DNA from: an uncultured Anaerotignum sp.
GTDB taxonomy: Bacteria > Bacillota > Clostridia > Lachnospirales > Anaerotignaceae
Assembly: GCF_934277605.1 (NCBI RefSeq)
Contig: NZ_CAKQVD010000048.1
Location: forward strand, 1-14,282
Direction of reading: 5' to 3'
Length of the DNA stretch: 14,282 bases
Positions 11,932 through 14,282 of this stretch are shown here, one piece after another. Made by a program: the position numbers and the translations under genes. Within the stretch, counting starts at the first letter, position 1; the number at the start of each line of letters is the position of its first letter. The notes beneath the pieces were generated by a model that was not told where the DNA came from, ran no database searches, and was given only the letters and a program-made list of their open reading frames with translations.

Positions 11932-13911
11932 GTGGCTAAAGAAAAATTTTATATCACCACTCCCATTTACTACCCCAGTGATAAGCTGCACATCGGTCAT
12001 TCCTACTGCACAGTAGCGACAGACACCATGGCACGCTACAAAAGACTGCGTGGGTATGACGTAATGTTCCTGACAGGGACGGACGAGCACGGGCAGAAAA
12101 TCGAAAGAATCGCAACCGCACAGAGCATGACACCCAAGCAGTACACCGATAAGGTTGTTGCGGGCATTAAGGAGCTGTGGAATCTGATGGAAATTTCCTA
12201 TGACAGATTCATCCGTACCACAGACGATTACCATGTGAAAGCCGTACAGAAAATTTTTAAGCAGCTTTATGACCAAGGCGATATTTATAAATCCGCTTAT
12301 GAGGGCTGGTACTGCACCCCCTGCGAATCCTTCTTCACAGAAACGCAGCTGAAGGACGGCAAATGCCCCGACTGCGGACGTGACGTTGAACTGCTGAAGG
12401 AGGAAAGCTACTTCTTCCGCCTTTCCAAATACGGTGACAGAATCATCAAATATTATGAAGAAAATCCCGAATTTTTGCAGCCCAACACACGCCAGAATGA
12501 AATGATTGCAAACTTCCTGAAGCCCGGTCTGGAGGATTTGGCGGTTTCCCGTACCTCCTTTAAATGGGGCGTGCCTGTTGACTTTGACCCCAAGCATATC
12601 GTATATGTTTGGATTGATGCACTTTCCAACTATATTACCGCCATGGGTTACGGCAGTGACAACGATGCGGACTACAAGAAATACTGGCCCGCAGATGTGC
12701 ATGTGGTCGGCAAGGAAATCGTGCGTTTCCACGCAATCATCTGGCCTGCTATGCTGATGGCACTGAACATTCCCCTGCCCAAGAAGGTATTCGGCCACGG
12801 CTGGCTGGTTATCAACGGCGGCAAAATGTCCAAATCCGTCGGGAACGTGGTTGACCCCGTTGTTCTGGTGGAAAAATACGGCGTGGATGCCATCCGTTAT
12901 TTCCTGCTGAGAGAAATCGCCTTCGGGCAGGACGGCAACTTCACAAACGAAGCACTGATTCAGCGCATTAACTCCGATTTGGCAAACGATTTGGGCAACC
13001 TTGTTTCCAGAACGGTTGGCATGATTGAAAAATACTTCGGCGGCAAGCTGCCCGCAGACAGAACCGAAACTGCTTTTGATGCAGACCTCAAGGCAATGGC
13101 TGCGGCAACCGTTCCCAAGGTGGAGGAAAAGATGGACAATATGCTTTTCTCCGATGCTTTGATTGAAATTTGGAACCTGATTCGCCGCACCAACAAATAT
13201 ATCGACGAAACACAGCCTTGGGTGCTGTGTAAGGACGAAGGCAAGAAGGCAGAGCTGGCAAATGCACTCTACAATGTTGCGGAAAGCATTCGCATCATCT
13301 CCATTTTGATTCAGCCCTTCATGCCCCTGACACCCGCAAAAATTTGGGCACAGCTGAACATTACAGAGGGTGCGCTGACCGATTGGGAAAGCACAAAGAC
13401 ATGGGGACTTCTGCCCGCAGAGCTTGCTGTGCAGAAGGGCGAAACCCTGTTCCCTCGTATTGACATGAAGAAGGAGCTGGAGGCTCTGGAGGCTGCCATC
13501 AAGGCGGCACAGGCTACCTCCATCGCAAATCAGGCAAAGAAGGAGGAGCCTAAGAAGGAGGCACCCGAAGAGGAATATCCCGCAGAGATTACGATTGACG
13601 ATTTCTGCAAGGTGCAGCTGAAGGTGGGCGAGGTCATCGAAAGCAAGGAGGTGCCTAAGTCCAAGAAGCTGCTGCGCAACGTGGTAAAATTCGGCGAGGA
13701 GGAAAGAGTTATCTTCTCCGGCATTAAGGACACCTATGCACCCGATGCACTGGTTGGCAAGCGTGTTGTGGTTGCCTACAACCTCAAGCCCAGAAAAATG
13801 ATGGGCGAAATGAGCTACGGCATGATTCTGTGTGCGGAAGACAAGGACGGCAAGCTGTCTATCCTGACTACAGATGACAAGGACTTTGAAAGCGGCAGCA
13901 GCATCAGCTAA
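11932..13911 (+). CDS. metG: Methionyl-tRNA synthetase
   Basis: Charges tRNA-Met (elongator and initiator) with methionine; 659 aa, full length. The class Ia Rossmann core carries HIGH (20-23) and KMSKS (298-302). The connective zinc knuckle has one CxxC pair, CTPC (C128, C131), and a second, CPDC (C145, C148), so it is the MetG form with four cysteines. The anticodon-binding helices span about 360-500. A Lys/Glu/Ala-rich linker (about 500-545) joins a C-terminal EMAP/Arc1p-type tRNA-binding domain (about 550-659), which also serves for dimerisation in bacterial MetG. The start is GTG, 8 bases after GGAG (11920-11923). Control is by the T-box directly upstream. The next gene begins two bases after the stop. 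Confidence 0.97.
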   Translation: MAKEKFYITTPIYYPSDKLHIGHSYCTVATDTMARYKRLRGYDVMFLTGTDEHGQKIERIATAQSMTPKQYTDKVVAGIKELWNLMEISYDRFIRTTDDYHVKAVQKIFKQLYDQGDIYKSAYEGWYCTPCESFFTETQLKDGKCPDCGRDVELLKEESYFFRLSKYGDRIIKYYEENPEFLQPNTRQNEMIANFLKPGLEDLAVSRTSFKWGVPVDFDPKHIVYVWIDALSNYITAMGYGSDNDADYKKYWPADVHVVGKEIVRFHAIIWPAMLMALNIPLPKKVFGHGWLVINGGKMSKSVGNVVDPVVLVEKYGVDAIRYFLLREIAFGQDGNFTNEALIQRINSDLANDLGNLVSRTVGMIEKYFGGKLPADRTETAFDADLKAMAAATVPKVEEKMDNMLFSDALIEIWNLIRRTNKYIDETQPWVLCKDEGKKAELANALYNVAESIRIISILIQPFMPLTPAKIWAQLNITEGALTDWESTKTWGLLPAELAVQKGETLFPRIDMKKELEALEAAIKAAQATSIANQAKKEEPKKEAPEEEYPAEITIDDFCKVQLKVGEVIESKEVPKSKKLLRNVVKFGEEERVIFSGIKDTYAPDALVGKRVVVAYNLKPRKMMGEMSYGMILCAEDKDGKLSILTTDDKDFESGSSIS

Positions 13912-13913
13912 TT

Positions 13914-14282
13914 ATGAATTATTTTGATTCTCACGCACATTATGACGACAAGAGATTCAAGCAAGACAGAGAGGAGCTCCTGCGGGAGCTTCTTCCTTCT
14001 TGTGGGGTAAGCAATGTCATCAATATCGGCTGTGATGTGAAAAGCTCTGAAATGAGCATCCGTCTGGCTGAAAAATATGACTATATCTACGCTGCCGTCG
14101 GCGTACACCCCCATGAGCTCTATGATATGTCCTCGCAGACGATTGCGAAGCTGAAAAAGCTGAGCGAGCATAAAAAGGTCGTTGCCATCGGGGAAATCGG
14201 TCTGGATTATTATTATGATACCCACCCGAAGGAATTACAGCGCTTTTGGTTCCGCCAGCAGCTCAGACTGGCGGAGGAAACC
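13914..14282 (+). CDS. TatD-family metal-dependent hydrolase, N-terminal part
   Basis: 123 codons run off the right edge. The metal-binding HxH lies in DSHAHYDD (H7, H9), followed by INIGCDV, AAVGVHPHE and the metal ligand in AIGEIGLDYYYD, all standard for TatD/YcfH-type deoxyribonucleases (TIM-barrel amidohydrolase fold). The ATG is two bases after the metG stop, so the gene is very likely co-transcribed with metG and under the same T-box. The same order (metS then the TatD-like yabD) is known in Bacillus. No strong Shine-Dalgarno is seen in the last bases of metG, so initiation may depend on translational coupling. Confidence 0.93.
   Translation, partial: MNYFDSHAHYDDKRFKQDREELLRELLPSCGVSNVINIGCDVKSSEMSIRLAEKYDYIYAAVGVHPHELYDMSSQTIAKLKKLSEHKKVVAIGEIGLDYYYDTHPKELQRFWFRQQLRLAEET

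Noticed and set aside
11899..12798. 299-codon open frame antisense to metG
   Set aside because: It lies opposite the conserved MetG core and T-box leader end. The translation has no domain and the frame follows from codon bias of metG.

Overview
The window looks like ordinary Clostridia chromosome, probably Lachnospiraceae or a close relative such as Anaerotignum. The reasons are a mid-range G+C core, strong AGGAGG-type ribosome sites, sigma-A promoters, a TPP riboswitch on thiC, a T-box on metG, and the neighbour pair efp plus a CD1247-like zinc-ribbon protein. The genus is inference.

Layout. Bases 2-2248 (+): the 3' end of xpt (xanthine phosphoribosyltransferase), its terminator, then a SulP anion transporter with its own extended -10 promoter. 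Bases 2340-5512 (-): a stand-alone TrpB2-type tryptophan synthase beta chain, and thiC preceded by a full TPP riboswitch, intrinsic terminator and promoter. Bases 5630-7598 (-): a small acidic zinc-ribbon protein, efp, a YqeG-type HAD phosphatase and a NifX/NifB-type small protein. Bases 7650-8853 (+): a divergently transcribed M29 aminopeptidase. Bases 11555-14282 (+): a T-box leader, metG, and the start of a TatD-family hydrolase two bases downstream.

Bases 8924-11546 form an AT-rich accessory island between the aminopeptidase and metG. It contains (a) a decayed phage gene whose 3' part encodes the C-terminal half of a barnase-like ribonuclease, readable only after a frame change; (b) a compact type II restriction-modification pair, methyltransferase then putative endonuclease, overlapping by 4 bp; (c) the C-terminal scrap of a DDE transposase inside a 282-bp segment with short inverted ends. 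A 22-bp perfect direct repeat (9272-9293 and 11525-11546) brackets the RM genes and the transposase scrap, and its right copy ends 8 bp before the -35 box of metG. The site therefore seems to have received mobile DNA repeatedly without breaking the flanking housekeeping units.

No wholly new system is evident. The most interesting items are the RM pair with an atypical nuclease motif and its bracketing repeats, and the barnase remnant that retains all four catalytic positions. The control elements (TPP riboswitch, T-box with an ATG specifier, several clear promoters and terminators) can be read directly.
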